Numbered from the stretch's first letter, positions 33,044-43,182 are shown. The stretch: DNA of 64,000 bases from Bacteroidaceae bacterium (GCA_024693505.1 JAILKU010000007.1:1-64000), one strand, 5' to 3'. Translations and numbers: made by a program. The notes: generated by a model not told the origin, from the letters alone.

Positions 33044-35662
33044 ATGAAGGCAAGATACCTGCTGCCGGCAATCGTCGGCCTGATGTGCCAGACGGGCACA
33101 GCGCAAGAGACCATGATCCAGTACCTGTCCGGAACGGACAAGGACCACACCGTGGCATGGCAGTTCTTCTGCTCGGACGGCATGAAGAGCGGCCAGTGGA
33201 CCACGATAGCCGTGCCCTCGTGCTGGGAGCTGCAGGGCTTCGGCGGCTACAACTACGGCTGGGACCGTGATCCCCACCGCGAGCAGGGGCACTACAGGCA
33301 CACGTTCCAGGCGCCCGAGACATGGAGGGGGCGGCGCGTCTTCCTGACCTTCGAGGGGGTGATGACCGACGCCACGGTGAGCCTGAACGGACAGTCGGCA
33401 GGCCCCACGCACCAGGGCGCCTTCTACCGCTTCCAGTATGAGGTGACCGACCTGCTGAAGCTGGGCGGCGAGAACGAGCTGGACGTGCTGGTGGACAAGG
33501 AGTCGGCCAACGCGAGCGTGAACGAGGCCGAGCGGCGTGCCGACTACTGGATCTTCGGTGGCATCTTCCGTCCCGTCTACCTGGAGATAAAGCCGCGCGA
33601 CTTCATCGAGCGGGTGGCCATCGATGCGCGCCACGACGGCAGCTTCCGGATGCTGGCCTTCCCCAACCTGTCCCAGAAGACGGAACGCGACGTGAGCATA
33701 GAGGCCGAGATACAGACGCCCGACGGCAGGCGCGTGGGTAAGCCTGTTGCGGCAAGGGGCATCGGTGCCGACGGCGCCGTCACGCTGGCCGGAAAGCTGA
33801 CGAACCCCTTGCAGTGGACGTCCGAGACACCCCACCTCTACCAGGCCGTCTTCCGCCTGAAGAGCGGCGGGCGCACCCTGCACGAATACCGCCAGCGCTT
33901 CGGCTTCCGCACCATCGAGGTACGGCAGGGCGACGGTTTCTACGTGAACGGCGTGAAGGTGCTCATGAAGGGCGTGAACCGCCACACCATCTGGCCCGAG
34001 ACGGGACGCGCCATCAGTCCGGCAGTAGCCCTGGAGGACGTGAGACTGATAAAGGAGATGAACATGAACGCCGTGCGCATGAGCCACTATCCGCCCGACA
34101 GCTACTTCCTGGACTACTGCGACTCGCTGGGCCTCTACGTGCTCGACGAGCTAGCCGGCTGGCAGAGCAAGTACGACACGCCCACGGCCCGACGCCTCGT
34201 AGGCGAGATGGTAAGGCGCGACGTGAACCACCCCTGCATCCTCTTCTGGGACAACGGCAACGAGGGTGGCTTCAACACCGAGGTGCGGGGCGACTATGCC
34301 GTCTGGGATCCCCAGCACCGCCAAGTGCTGGAGCCCTGGGGCAAACTGGACGGAGTGGACACCAAGCACTATCCCGGATATGCCCACTCGCTGGAGGCCG
34401 TCTCGGAGGGTGACCATATCTACATGCCCACGGAGAGCCTGCACGGACTGCACGACGGCGGTCACGGGGCAGGCATCGAGGACTACTGGGAGACGCTGCG
34501 CCAGTGGAAGCTCTACGCCGGGCAGTTCCTGTGGAACCTGACCGACGAGGGCATTATCCGCCACGACCGCAGGGACACCCTCGACGCCAAGGGCAATCTG
34601 GGCACCGACGGCATACTGGGGCCCCACCACGAGAAGGAGGGCAGCTTCTACACCATCAAGCAGGTATGGTCGCCCGTCTTCGTGCGCCGGCCCAAGCTGG
34701 ATGCTTCGTGGGACGGCTCGCTCTACATCGAGAACCGCTACCACTTCACCGACCTCTCCCAGTGCGCCTTCACCATGGGCCTGACGCGCTACGGCAACGG
34801 GCTGGATGCATCTGTCCTGCGCGCCGACAGCACCAGTCTGCCCACCGTCAGCCTGAAACCCGGCGAGGACGGCATCCTGCATCTGCCCTTGCCCGAGGAC
34901 TGGCGGGACTACGACATGCTCCGGCTGACGGCTCGCGACGCCAGGGGACAGGAGATCTGCACCTGGCAGTGGCCCGTCACAACCTCCGCCAAGACGGCAA
35001 GAAGACTGTTGGCGGAGAACGGAACGCCGGAGATGGACAATGAAACGCGGGCCAGGACAGAGGCTGCCATGGCGAAGCTGGCACCGAAGATTATCGGCCG
35101 GCCCATGCCCAAGCAGACGCGGATGGACTGGACACTCCTGCCCGACGGCACCGTCAGGCTGAACTACGAATACCTGCTCGACGGCGACTACGACTACGCA
35201 GGCGTGGCCTTCACCTATCCCGAACAGGGCGTTACGGGTGCCACGCTGATGGCCAACGGCCCCTATCGCGTCTGGAAGAACCGCCTGAAAGGTCCGGGCT
35301 TCGGCATTTACGAGAAGCCCTACAATAACAGCATCACCGGCGAGAAGTGGGACTACCCCGAGTTCAAGGGCTACTACGCCGAGTTCCATGCCGTTACGCT
35401 GCACAACAGCCAGCAGCCCGACCTGACACTCTTCGTACCAGACGAAGACCGCTTCGTGCAGCTCTATGCGCCCCAACGGCCCGCCCAGTACGTGGCACCC
35501 TCGGTGCCCGTCGTTCCGAAGGAAGACATCTGCGTGCTGAGCCACATATCGCCCATCGGCTCGAAGTTCACCCTCCCCCACGTAGAAGGTCCGCAGGGCG
35601 AGAAGAACCACTGCAAGGGACAGACGATACGGGGTAGCGTCTATCTGCGCTTCAGTGAATAG
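33044..35662 (+). CDS. GH2 family glycoside hydrolase (beta-galactosidase/beta-glucuronidase type)
   Basis: This 872-residue enzyme has a signal peptide (ending TGTAQ), the GH2 sugar-binding jelly roll (PSCWELQGFGGYNYGWDRDP, about 60-190), an immunoglobulin-like domain, and the TIM barrel starting around residue 290 (FYVNGVKVLMKGVNRH). The acid/base Glu is in DNGNEGG (about residue 407) and the probable nucleophile is in MPTESLHG (about residue 464). The C-terminal 300 residues are beta-rich. Substrate cannot be fixed: GH2 includes beta-galactosidases, mannosidases and glucuronidases. It has its own promoter and a strong terminator, so it is probably a single-gene unit. Confidence 0.88.
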   Translation: MKARYLLPAIVGLMCQTGTAQETMIQYLSGTDKDHTVAWQFFCSDGMKSGQWTTIAVPSCWELQGFGGYNYGWDRDPHREQGHYRHTFQAPETWRGRRVFLTFEGVMTDATVSLNGQSAGPTHQGAFYRFQYEVTDLLKLGGENELDVLVDKESANASVNEAERRADYWIFGGIFRPVYLEIKPRDFIERVAIDARHDGSFRMLAFPNLSQKTERDVSIEAEIQTPDGRRVGKPVAARGIGADGAVTLAGKLTNPLQWTSETPHLYQAVFRLKSGGRTLHEYRQRFGFRTIEVRQGDGFYVNGVKVLMKGVNRHTIWPETGRAISPAVALEDVRLIKEMNMNAVRMSHYPPDSYFLDYCDSLGLYVLDELAGWQSKYDTPTARRLVGEMVRRDVNHPCILFWDNGNEGGFNTEVRGDYAVWDPQHRQVLEPWGKLDGVDTKHYPGYAHSLEAVSEGDHIYMPTESLHGLHDGGHGAGIEDYWETLRQWKLYAGQFLWNLTDEGIIRHDRRDTLDAKGNLGTDGILGPHHEKEGSFYTIKQVWSPVFVRRPKLDASWDGSLYIENRYHFTDLSQCAFTMGLTRYGNGLDASVLRADSTSLPTVSLKPGEDGILHLPLPEDWRDYDMLRLTARDARGQEICTWQWPVTTSAKTARRLLAENGTPEMDNETRARTEAAMAKLAPKIIGRPMPKQTRMDWTLLPDGTVRLNYEYLLDGDYDYAGVAFTYPEQGVTGATLMANGPYRVWKNRLKGPGFGIYEKPYNNSITGEKWDYPEFKGYYAEFHAVTLHNSQQPDLTLFVPDEDRFVQLYAPQRPAQYVAPSVPVVPKEDICVLSHISPIGSKFTLPHVEGPQGEKNHCKGQTIRGSVYLRFSE

Positions 35663-35726
35663 AATGTAGTCTAATGAGCGATTTCCCTCTATAATTCTAC
35701 TGGTGTAAGGGAAATGCTTTATAATA

Positions 35727-35762
35727 AAAGCCCTCACTCCGGATTTCCGGGGAGGGCTTTTT
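35727..35762. terminator. Rho-independent terminator after GH2 (bidirectional)
   Basis: AAAGCCCTC...CCGG-ATTT-CCGG..GAGGGCTTTTT forms a GC-rich stem followed by a T-tract, 65 bp after the GH2 stop. The A-run on the left side makes it usable also for the minus-strand rubredoxin gene that ends at 35780. Confidence 0.85.
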
Positions 35763-35779
35763 CTGTTTAGTCTCAGGTT

Positions 35780-35938
35780 CTATGCTTCCGAGAACTGGTC
35801 TTTTCCAACACCGCAAACGGGGCATTCGAAATCCTCGGGCAGTTCTTCAAAGGGGGTGCCTGGAGCTATGCCTGCATCGGGGCAACCTTCGGCGGGATCG
35901 TACTCCCAGCCGCAAACGTCACATACGTACTTCTTCAT
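35780..35938 (-). CDS. Rubredoxin
   Basis: A 52-residue protein, [18 protein letters not shown]..., with the two rubredoxin knuckles [10 protein letters not shown] and CPVCGVGKD (CxxCG twice) that bind one iron. It is a small cytoplasmic electron carrier, in anaerobes usually feeding rubrerythrin or superoxide reductase. Length and motifs are exactly those of the family. The gene is single, convergent with GH2 and shares its terminator. Upstream of it are TTCAAGAGG repeats; no clear promoter box was seen. Confidence 0.95.
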   Translation of the reverse strand: MKKYVCDVCGWEYDPAEGCPDAGIAPGTPFEELPEDFECPVCGVGKDQFSEA

Positions 35939-35982
35939 AATCGCTTTTCTTTTTAGGGTTAGTAATATGGGGTTAAAAAAGG

Positions 35983-36075
35983 GTTCAAAAGTTCAAGAGG
36001 TTCAAGAGGTTCAAGAGGTTCGTTAGGAGGTAGGTAACAAGGCGCCAGCCCTTGCTCGCTGTTCCTGGAGTTCAA
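35983..36075. repeat. 9-bp repeat array plus dispersed GAGCAAGGGC element
   Basis: GTTCAAGAG is repeated about three and a half times (35990-36022). It is followed on the minus strand by GAACTCCAGGAACAGCGAGC and AAGGGCTGGCGCC (36040-36073), a variant of the dispersed element seen near 31.7-32.0 kb and 51.1 kb. The region separates the rubredoxin and GH43 genes. Confidence 0.65.
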
Positions 36076-36086
36076 AAGTTCAATGA

Positions 36087-39077
36087 TCATCTGATGATGG
36101 TTTTCTTTCCGTCTATGATATATATACCCTTCAGCGCTGCTTTCCTTGCTGGACTTATGCGGCGGCCTGTAAGGTCGTAAATCTCCTCGGGTGCATTTCC
36201 CGCCTTCACTTTTCCATTCTCAATGATGCCCGGCAAGGGGAATCCGCAGAGGGAAGGATAGTCTCCCCGATCGTATTGCCATTGCAGGATAGGATAGCCG
36301 TTGCCCGCCGAAGGGTCGGCATACCAGGGTGAGCCCCACTGCGCTGCAATCTGCTGCAGCTCAGCATGGCTGAGACCGTCGGTGAGGACTGCCTCGCCAT
36401 TCAGCACCATACCCGAGAAGGTGTAGGTACCCTGGAGCTGGTCGCCCTCGGCCGTGAAGGCAAAAGGAGTGGCTGAGGCTCCGGCGACGGCGGGGTTCCA
36501 GGCTATCACGTTCTGGTAGAGGCTGGGTGGAGTGGAGCTGTTCTGGCCACCGGCTGCTATGGGCGCGGCTATGGGGCCATCGATGCTACCGGCTGAGTAG
36601 CAGTTCTGAATGGTCAGGGCGGTTCTGACACGTCCCACCAGTCCGCCGCAGTAGTTGCCTGACATTCCCGTACCGGTGATGTCCACTCGCGTATAGACGT
36701 TGCGGATGGTGACGGGTGAGTTGTTGAGCGTTCCGCCCAGTACACCCACATATCCCTTGCTGGCGATGCGGCCGGTGAAGTAGCAGTTCTCCACGATGAC
36801 GGGCAGCAGGTTGCCCTCGGCGTCCTTGAAGCTGCTGTGGCCCATATAGCCGCTGAGGATGCCGCCTCCGGAGGCAGTACTTGTGACATCGGCATCCACG
36901 AAGCCCACATTGCGGCACTCGCCGCAAAGGGTGCCGAAGAAGCTTGGGTAGCCGTTGTCGGACTCGGGACAGAGGTTCTTGATGACATGTCCCCTGCCGT
37001 CGAAGTTTATCCAGTTACGGTAGCTGCTGGACGAGCCGTTGAGCTGCTCCCATCTGTAGCCGGTCATATCAACATCATCAGTCATGGCGAAATAGACCAT
37101 CTGCTCCCTGACGAGAACGTCGCGCATGTGGTCAAGCTGCTCAGGGCGCGAGATGAGGTAGGGGTTCTCTGCCGTTCCGTCGCCCTGTTGATAGGAATAG
37201 CTCATGTCGTGAGTGCTCTGTATCATGCGGGTTATCAGGTCTGCTGCCTGCTTGTCGGTGTACGACTGCGTCTGCAGGGCGGCCTGTGCCTCCTTCAGTA
37301 CAGCCTCTGCCTCTGCCGAGCTGAAGCCTCCCGCCTGGGCACGCTCCACCTCTGCCGTCATCAGGCTAACCTGCCTCGACAGAGAGTCGTAGAGCTGAAT
37401 GCTCTGCCCGATGCTGTCCAGGGTGCCGGCAATCTTCTGCAGCAGGGCATAGCGCGTCTCGGTGTCGTCGGTTCCCCCGACTGCCTGCCGGTAGGCCTGA
37501 AGGCTTTCGCGATAGCCGCTGTAGAAGGGTTTCTGCGTCTGCAGGACTTCGCCGGCGCGCGTCTCGTAGCTATTGAGTACGGCAGTCAGGGCGGTGGCAT
37601 TCTTCTCGCGGTAGATAACCTGGGCATTGGCCATATAAAAGCGGTCGGAGGCTTCCATGGGCTGACTTGTGCGGAAACCGAAGCGCAAAGTGCCGCCGGT
37701 GACCAGGCCGTAGAAGCTGCGCTGGAACGAACCGCGCTGGAAGGTATTGCTGATGGTGTTGTCCGAGGCCGGCACCGTACCGGTCTGATCATCATTATGG
37801 ATCGGAGTAGCCACGTCGCCGACGTAAGCCTCCACGCTGTTTCCCGTGTCGAAGGTGTTTACCCTCAGTTCGTAGAGTCCGTCAGGCATGCCTGTCCTGC
37901 TCTGGTAGATGTCGAAGCTGGCTGCGCCACCCTTTACGTAGCCCAGCGGATAGAAGACCGTACCGGCTCCGCTGACTGGCTTGCAGTCGTCCGAGGCCTC
38001 AACGGTCCATCCCTTGAAAGCACTCTTGTCCACGTCCATGTTCTGGAAGAGGTAGGTCTTGTTGGCTCCGTCTCCCTTGTAGAAGACGGGACCCTGCTGT
38101 GCCGTAGTGCTGGGCGAGCCATTGTTCACCGAGGGCCAGCCGTCGCGGCTCCACGTTATCTTGTCCAGCAGCATGACGCGGCCCTTGCTGTCGTCCTTGG
38201 CATCGTAGGCGTGATACAGGAGCCAGTCGTCGCCGTTGTCGTCGGTGACAATCTCGCTGTTGTGCCCCGTACCTTTCCATTGGCTGTTGCCCTGAATGAT
38301 AGTGGTATAGTTGTTGTCGAACATCGTGCCGCCCTGCTTGTTGACGTAAGGTCCCATAATCGACGTGGCACGGCCCACAACGGTCCGGTAGGTACTGTTC
38401 ACGCCATTGCAGCAACTGCCGATGCTGGCAAACATGTAGTAGTAGCCGCCCCGCTTGTAGATCATCACGCCCTCGAAGGCACCGCCGCCAATCTTCGTCT
38501 TCTTCTTGAAGTCCTTTATCTTAAGGCCGTTTTCGCTCAGTTCGGAGATGTAGATATCGTTGAAGCTGCCCCAGACGAGGTACTTCTTGTCCTTCTGCTC
38601 AACGTAGCAGGGGTCGATGCTGTTATTCACGCCTATCTCCGTACTGCGGAAGAGGCGCCCCCGGTCGGTAAACTTATCGGGCGACGTACCAGTTGCCACG
38701 CCGATTCCGGTGCGCGAGCCGTTGCCCCAGAGGGCACAGGCATAGTACATCAGATAGCGTCCGTCCACGTAGTTCACGTCGCACGCCCAGAAGCTGTAGT
38801 AGTCCGTCGTCTTCTTCCCGCTGGCATCGATGTAGGTACTGTCGTTCCACGTCGGACGGGCGATGACGTTACTCAGCTTCTCCCACTTCACCAAGTCCTT
38901 GCTCCGCAAGCCGCGCTGCCCTGTGGCGTAGGCATAGAAATAGCCGTCCTGGGCCCTTTGCACACTCGGGTCGGGGAAGTCCGAGTTATAGACAGGATTC
39001 GTATAAGTGGTCTGCGCCATCATGGCCTGGGCCACCAACCATCCGCAAACAGCGGATAACACACGTTTTGTCTTCAT
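36087..39077 (-). CDS. Secreted GH43 arabinanase-like enzyme with C-terminal GLUG-type repeats
   Basis: The product (996 residues from the ATG at 39077) has a signal peptide (ending QAMMAQ) and a GH43 five-blade propeller: base in YNSDFPDPS, modulating Asp in NSIDPCY, acid in GAFEGVMIY, plus SCCNGVNSTYR and GHNSEIV as in endo-alpha-1,5-arabinanases. A beta-sandwich follows (about 360-500), then a helical stretch (about 505-640) and a repeat domain with GGILSGYMG, GVLGG and GGLVGRV (GLUG-like, about 690-850). The C-terminus (IYDLTGRR...KGIYIIDGKK) is the sorting-type tag. Longer frames (TTG at 39110) overlap the promoter box, so the ATG at 39077 is preferred; the ATG at 39092 is an alternative. 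Confidence 0.87.
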   Translation of the reverse strand: MKTKRVLSAVCGWLVAQAMMAQTTYTNPVYNSDFPDPSVQRAQDGYFYAYATGQRGLRSKDLVKWEKLSNVIARPTWNDSTYIDASGKKTTDYYSFWACDVNYVDGRYLMYYACALWGNGSRTGIGVATGTSPDKFTDRGRLFRSTEIGVNNSIDPCYVEQKDKKYLVWGSFNDIYISELSENGLKIKDFKKKTKIGGGAFEGVMIYKRGGYYYMFASIGSCCNGVNSTYRTVVGRATSIMGPYVNKQGGTMFDNNYTTIIQGNSQWKGTGHNSEIVTDDNGDDWLLYHAYDAKDDSKGRVMLLDKITWSRDGWPSVNNGSPSTTAQQGPVFYKGDGANKTYLFQNMDVDKSAFKGWTVEASDDCKPVSGAGTVFYPLGYVKGGAASFDIYQSRTGMPDGLYELRVNTFDTGNSVEAYVGDVATPIHNDDQTGTVPASDNTISNTFQRGSFQRSFYGLVTGGTLRFGFRTSQPMEASDRFYMANAQVIYREKNATALTAVLNSYETRAGEVLQTQKPFYSGYRESLQAYRQAVGGTDDTETRYALLQKIAGTLDSIGQSIQLYDSLSRQVSLMTAEVERAQAGGFSSAEAEAVLKEAQAALQTQSYTDKQAADLITRMIQSTHDMSYSYQQGDGTAENPYLISRPEQLDHMRDVLVREQMVYFAMTDDVDMTGYRWEQLNGSSSSYRNWINFDGRGHVIKNLCPESDNGYPSFFGTLCGECRNVGFVDADVTSTASGGGILSGYMGHSSFKDAEGNLLPVIVENCYFTGRIASKGYVGVLGGTLNNSPVTIRNVYTRVDITGTGMSGNYCGGLVGRVRTALTIQNCYSAGSIDGPIAAPIAAGGQNSSTPPSLYQNVIAWNPAVAGASATPFAFTAEGDQLQGTYTFSGMVLNGEAVLTDGLSHAELQQIAAQWGSPWYADPSAGNGYPILQWQYDRGDYPSLCGFPLPGIIENGKVKAGNAPEEIYDLTGRRISPARKAALKGIYIIDGKKTIIR

Positions 39078-39107
39078 ATTCTTTCTGTCCATTCTTCTTT
39101 TCGGGGC

Positions 39108-39115
39108 CAAAGATA
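39108..39115 (-). promoter_or_regulatory. Promoter -7 box of the GH43 gene
   Basis: TATCTTTG on the minus strand, a perfect TAnnTTTG match, 30 bp upstream of the ATG at 39077. It excludes the TTG at 39110 as start codon. Confidence 0.65.
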
Positions 39116-39222
39116 CGCATTATTTTCTAAAATGAAAACTCTTTTTACGAAAAAAATTATGATGGACCGTCCGTCTGTAATAATCCCTGCCCTATCATGC
39201 TTCCCGTTGAACAGACATTACC

Positions 39223-40500
39223 TTAGTCTCTCTTGAAGATGTCGCGGGTATAGACTTTCTCCCTGACGTCGTCCAGACAGGCATCATAACGGTTGGCTAT
39301 GATGGCTTTGGCCTGAGCCTTGAACTCTGACAAATTATTTACAACACGGCTCCCGAAGAAGGTAGAGCCGTCGGGGATGGTGGGCTCGTAGATGATGACG
39401 GTTGCGCCCTTTGCCTTTACACGCTTCATGATTCCCTGGATGGCGGACTGGCGGAAGTTGTCGCTGTTGGATTTCATCGTCAGGCGGAAGACGCCAATCA
39501 CTACGTCGCGCTCCTTCTGGGCATCCCACTGGCTGTTCGAACCATAGGCTCCAGCCATTTCCAGTACGCGGTCGGCGATGAAGTCCTTTCGCGTAGCGTT
39601 GCTCGTGACGATGGCACTCATCATATTCTGTGGCACGGAGGCATAGTTGGCCAGCAGCTGCTTGGTGTCCTTGGGGAGGCAATATCCGCCATATCCGAAG
39701 CTTGGATTGTTGTAGTGGCTGCCGATGCGAGGGTCGAGTCCTACGCCCTCAATGATGGCCTGAGTGTTGAGTCCCTTCAGCTCGGCATAAGTGTCCAGCT
39801 CATTGAAATAGGAGACGCGCAGGGCCAGGTATGTGTTTGCAAAAAGTTTTACAGCCTCGGCCTCGGTAGAGCCCATGAAGAGGGTGGGGATATCCTCCTT
39901 CAGGGCACCCTCCTGCAGCAGGGCGGCAAACTCGTCGGCCTTCTGGCAGAGGAATGCATCGTCCTGCGGGCGGCCTACGATGATACGGCTGGGATAGAGG
40001 TTGTCATAAAGAGCCTTGCTCTCGCGCAGGAACTCGGGCGAGAAGAGAATGTTGGGCACTACGACCTTCATTGTGCCGTCGGACAGGCGTTCGCGGTAGG
40101 AAAGCCTCTGGCGCACCTGCTCGGTATAGCCGACGGGGATGGTACTCTTGATGACCATTACGGCACCCGGGTTCACACTCAGCACAAGATCAATGACGTC
40201 CTCGATGTGATGCGTGTCGAAGTTGTTTGTCTTCGGGTCGTAGTTCGTGGGGGCGGCTATGATGACGAAGTCGGCATTCCTGTACGCTTCGCGAGCATCG
40301 AGCGTGGCCGTCAGGTCCAGTTCCTTCTCGGCAAAGTACTTCTCGATATACTCGTCCTGGATGGGTGATACGCGGCGGTTTATCTTCTCCACCTTTTCCG
40401 GGATGATATCCACGGCAACAACATGATTGTGAACAGAGAGCAGAGTTGCGATGCTCAGTCCTACATAGCCTGTTCCGGCTACAGCGATATTCTTCTGCAT
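39223..40500 (-). CDS. ugd: UDP-glucose 6-dehydrogenase family enzyme
   Basis: This 425-residue cytoplasmic enzyme has the Rossmann start [10 protein letters not shown], the middle-domain motif FSPEFLRE, and the catalytic Cys in [12 protein letters not shown], as in UDP-glucose/GDP-mannose dehydrogenases. It oxidises a UDP-hexose (probably UDP-glucose to UDP-glucuronate) with two NAD+. The length is close to the family norm. It is divergent from the rhamnose genes with about 235 bp between the starts, which fits a surface polysaccharide nucleotide-sugar supply cluster. UDP-glucose versus UDP-N-acetylmannosamine as substrate is not settled by sequence alone. Confidence 0.88.
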   Translation of the reverse strand: MQKNIAVAGTGYVGLSIATLLSVHNHVVAVDIIPEKVEKINRRVSPIQDEYIEKYFAEKELDLTATLDAREAYRNADFVIIAAPTNYDPKTNNFDTHHIEDVIDLVLSVNPGAVMVIKSTIPVGYTEQVRQRLSYRERLSDGTMKVVVPNILFSPEFLRESKALYDNLYPSRIIVGRPQDDAFLCQKADEFAALLQEGALKEDIPTLFMGSTEAEAVKLFANTYLALRVSYFNELDTYAELKGLNTQAIIEGVGLDPRIGSHYNNPSFGYGGYCLPKDTKQLLANYASVPQNMMSAIVTSNATRKDFIADRVLEMAGAYGSNSQWDAQKERDVVIGVFRLTMKSNSDNFRQSAIQGIMKRVKAKGATVIIYEPTIPDGSTFFGSRVVNNLSEFKAQAKAIIANRYDACLDDVREKVYTRDIFKRD

Positions 40501-40529
40501 AATTTTTCCTTACTGACAGTTTGAGGGCG

Positions 40530-40537
40530 CAAAGGTA
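40530..40537 (-). promoter_or_regulatory. Promoter -7 box of ugd
   Basis: TACCTTTG on the minus strand, matching TAnnTTTG, 29 bp upstream of the ugd ATG. Confidence 0.6.
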
Positions 40538-40664
40538 GTAATAACTGACGAAAGAAGAAAGGAAAAAGCAAAAAAAATTTTATTTCCTCCCCTGCTTATG
40601 TAATCCTTGAGGCTAAGCCATGAAGATACTTCTGCCTGCTTAAGCAAATTAAAACAGAGTTTTA

Positions 40665-40696
40665 TTTGCATTATCGTTCACATAATTGTATCTTTG
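40665..40696 (+). promoter_or_regulatory. Promoter of the rfbCDAB operon
   Basis: TTTG at 40665-40668 and TATCTTTG at 40689-40696 are separated by 20 bp, a textbook Bacteroidota promoter. The rfbC ATG is 39 bp downstream of the -7 box. Confidence 0.75.
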
Positions 40697-40735
40697 TACC
40701 CCGAAAACGGAAAAATAAAGGAATAGTTGTAGAGC

Positions 40736-41305
40736 ATGGAAGTAATAAGAACTAAACTGGACGGCGTCTTCATCCTGAAACCCCGCCTGTTCGAGGACGA
40801 AAGGGGTTATTTCTTCGAGAGCTACTCGCAGAGGGAGTTCGACGAGAAGGTGATGCCCGTCCGCTTCGTGCAAGACAACGAGAGCATGAGCTCTTACGGA
40901 GTAATACGGGGACTCCACTACCAGCGGATGCCCTATACGCAGAGCAAGCTGGTGAGGTGCGTTCGCGGCGCGGTGCTCGACGTGGCGGTCGATATCCGCA
41001 GGGGCAGTCCTACATTCGGCGAGCACGTAGCAGTTGAACTGAACGAGGAGAACAAGCTGATGTTCTTCGTCCCAAGGGGCTTTGCCCACGGATTCTCCGT
41101 GCTGAGCGAGACAGCCGTCTTCCAGTACAAATGCGATAACTTCTACCACCCCGAAGCCGATGCAGGCATCAGCCTGAAGGACGAAACGCTGGGCATCGAC
41201 TGGCGCATTCCGGTGGAGAAGGCCATACTGAGCGGGAAAGACCTGCACCACGCCCCGCTGAGGGACTGCGTATTGGACTTTGACATAAACGACAAACTGT
41301 ATTGA
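40736..41305 (+). CDS. rfbC: dTDP-4-dehydrorhamnose 3,5-epimerase
   Basis: This 189-residue cupin enzyme shows DERGYFFESYSQREF, FVQDNESMSSYGVIRGLHYQ (with the catalytic His after RGL) and VRGAVLDVAVDIRRGSPTFG, the family signature. It epimerises C3 and C5 of dTDP-4-keto-6-deoxyglucose in dTDP-L-rhamnose synthesis. It is the first gene of the operon; its stop codon overlaps an ATG, and rfbD follows after 17 bp. Confidence 0.95.
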   Translation: MEVIRTKLDGVFILKPRLFEDERGYFFESYSQREFDEKVMPVRFVQDNESMSSYGVIRGLHYQRMPYTQSKLVRCVRGAVLDVAVDIRRGSPTFGEHVAVELNEENKLMFFVPRGFAHGFSVLSETAVFQYKCDNFYHPEADAGISLKDETLGIDWRIPVEKAILSGKDLHHAPLRDCVLDFDINDKLY

Positions 41306-41322
41306 TGAAGGAGGCACGGACA

Positions 41323-42228
41323 ATGAATATCCTGATAACCGGAGCAAACGGGCAGCTGGGACGCGAGATGCGGCTGATGGCGCAGGAGAGCGCCGACCGC
41401 TACGTCTTCACCGACGTCACCGAGGCGGAAGGGCTGGAGACCACCTTCCTGGACATTACCGATCGCCAGGCCGTCTTCCAGATGGTACGGGAACAGAGCG
41501 TGGATGTCATCGTTAACTGTGCCGCCTACACGAATGTGGATGCTGCCGAAGCGAATGAGGCGCTGGCTGAACGGCTGAATGCCGAAGCGCCGGAGAACCT
41601 GGCCCTGGCCATGAAGGAAGCGGGCGGACTGCTGGTGCAGATCAGTACCGACTACGTCTTCGGCAAGGAGCCGTATAACATCCCCTGCCGCGAAGACTGG
41701 CAGGGCACGCCGACAGGAGCATACGGCCGCACCAAGCTGCACGGCGAGCAGCACATCATACAGAGCGGATGCCAATACATCATCCTGCGTACCGCCTGGC
41801 TCTTCAGCGAATACGGCAAGAACTTCGTGAAGACTATGCTCAACCTGACGGCCTCGAGGCCTGCGCTGAAGGTGGTCTTCGACCAGGTGGGCACACCGAC
41901 CTACGCCTTGGACCTGGCAAGGGCCATCTGCACCATTGTCGCCCAGTATGCCGAGCGACGGCAGACACCCTGGGAGAAGGCAGGCATCTATCACTACTCC
42001 AACGAAGGCGTTTGCTCGTGGTTCGACTTTGCCCGTATGATTGCGGAGTATGCCGGCCACAGGGATTGCGACATCCAGCCCTGCCACAGCGACGAGTTCC
42101 CCAGTCCCGTCAGGCGTCCTGCCTATAGCGTACTGGACAAGACGAAGGTGAAGCAGACCTTCGGCCTGAATATCCCCTACTGGACAGACTCGCTGAAGGA
42201 ATGTCTCTCGAAAATAAACAATAGATGA
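41323..42228 (+). CDS. rfbD: dTDP-4-dehydrorhamnose reductase
   Basis: This 301-residue SDR-type enzyme has the Rossmann motif ITGANGQLGREM, the STDYVFG segment and the YxxxK pair (YGRTKLHGE). It carries out the last step of dTDP-L-rhamnose synthesis with NAD(P)H. The ATG at 41323 is chosen because AAGGAGG lies 8 bp before it; an in-frame ATG at 41305 overlaps the rfbC stop and would add MKEART. Confidence 0.94.
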   Translation: MNILITGANGQLGREMRLMAQESADRYVFTDVTEAEGLETTFLDITDRQAVFQMVREQSVDVIVNCAAYTNVDAAEANEALAERLNAEAPENLALAMKEAGGLLVQISTDYVFGKEPYNIPCREDWQGTPTGAYGRTKLHGEQHIIQSGCQYIILRTAWLFSEYGKNFVKTMLNLTASRPALKVVFDQVGTPTYALDLARAICTIVAQYAERRQTPWEKAGIYHYSNEGVCSWFDFARMIAEYAGHRDCDIQPCHSDEFPSPVRRPAYSVLDKTKVKQTFGLNIPYWTDSLKECLSKINNR

Positions 42229-42265
42229 CGGACGAAGACCGATGGCCAACGAACAATAGAATAAT

Positions 42266-43171
42266 GTGAAAGGAATAGTTTTAGCAGGTGGTTCGGGTAC
42301 CAGGCTTTACCCCATCACCAAGGGAATCAGCAAGCAGCTGATGCCCATCTACGACAAGCCGATGATTTACTATCCCATCAGCGTACTGATGCTGGCGGGC
42401 ATAAGGGATATCCTGATTATCTCCACGCCCTTCGACTTGCCGGGCTTCCGGCGCCTGCTGGGCGACGGCAGCGACTACGGGGTACACTTCGAGTATGCCG
42501 AGCAGCCAAGTCCCGACGGGCTGGCTCAGGCCTTCACCATCGGAGCAGACTTCATCGGGAAGGACTGCGCCTGCCTGGTGCTGGGAGACAATATTTTCCA
42601 GGGCAACGGCTTCAGCCAGATGCTGCGCAATGCCGTACGGACGGCCGAGGAGGAAGGAAAGGCCACCGTCTTCGGCTACTGGGTGAACGACCCGGAACAA
42701 TATGGCGTAGCCGAGTTCGACAGGGAAGGCAACTGTCTCTCGATCGAGGAGAAACCGCAAGAGCCCAAGAGCAACTATGCCGTAGTAGGCCTCTACTTCT
42801 ACCCGAACAAGGTGGTGGACGTGGCGCGGCACATACAGCCCAGCGCAAGAGGCGAATACGAAATCACGACGGTAAACCAAAGATTCCTGAAGGACGGCGA
42901 GCTGAAGGTGCAGACGCTGGGGCGGGGCTTTGCCTGGCTCGATACGGGCACTCACGACTCGCTCTCGGAAGCCTCTACCTACATCGAGGTGCTCGAGAAG
43001 CGCCAGGGCCTGAAAGTGGGATGCCTCGAAGGCATCGCCTACCGCAAGGGGTGGATCGACGAAGAGCGCATGCGCCAGCTGGCTCAGCCCATGCTGAAGA
43101 ACCAGTACGGACAGTATCTGCTGAAAGTGATCGACGAAGTCAAAAAGTTCGGTCCCGGAATAGACTTATAA
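42266..43171 (+). CDS. rfbA: Glucose-1-phosphate thymidylyltransferase
   Basis: This 301-residue nucleotidyltransferase begins [24 protein letters not shown] (signature split: [11 protein letters not shown] then [12 protein letters not shown]), followed by VLGDNIFQG and the [12 protein letters not shown] block. It makes dTDP-glucose from dTTP and glucose-1-phosphate, the first step of the rhamnose pathway. The start is a GTG at 42266 that overlaps an upstream ATGTGA. It is part of the rfbCDAB run. Confidence 0.94.
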   Translation: MKGIVLAGGSGTRLYPITKGISKQLMPIYDKPMIYYPISVLMLAGIRDILIISTPFDLPGFRRLLGDGSDYGVHFEYAEQPSPDGLAQAFTIGADFIGKDCACLVLGDNIFQGNGFSQMLRNAVRTAEEEGKATVFGYWVNDPEQYGVAEFDREGNCLSIEEKPQEPKSNYAVVGLYFYPNKVVDVARHIQPSARGEYEITTVNQRFLKDGELKVQTLGRGFAWLDTGTHDSLSEASTYIEVLEKRQGLKVGCLEGIAYRKGWIDEERMRQLAQPMLKNQYGQYLLKVIDEVKKFGPGIDL

Positions 43172-43182
43172 GCCCCCGCATT

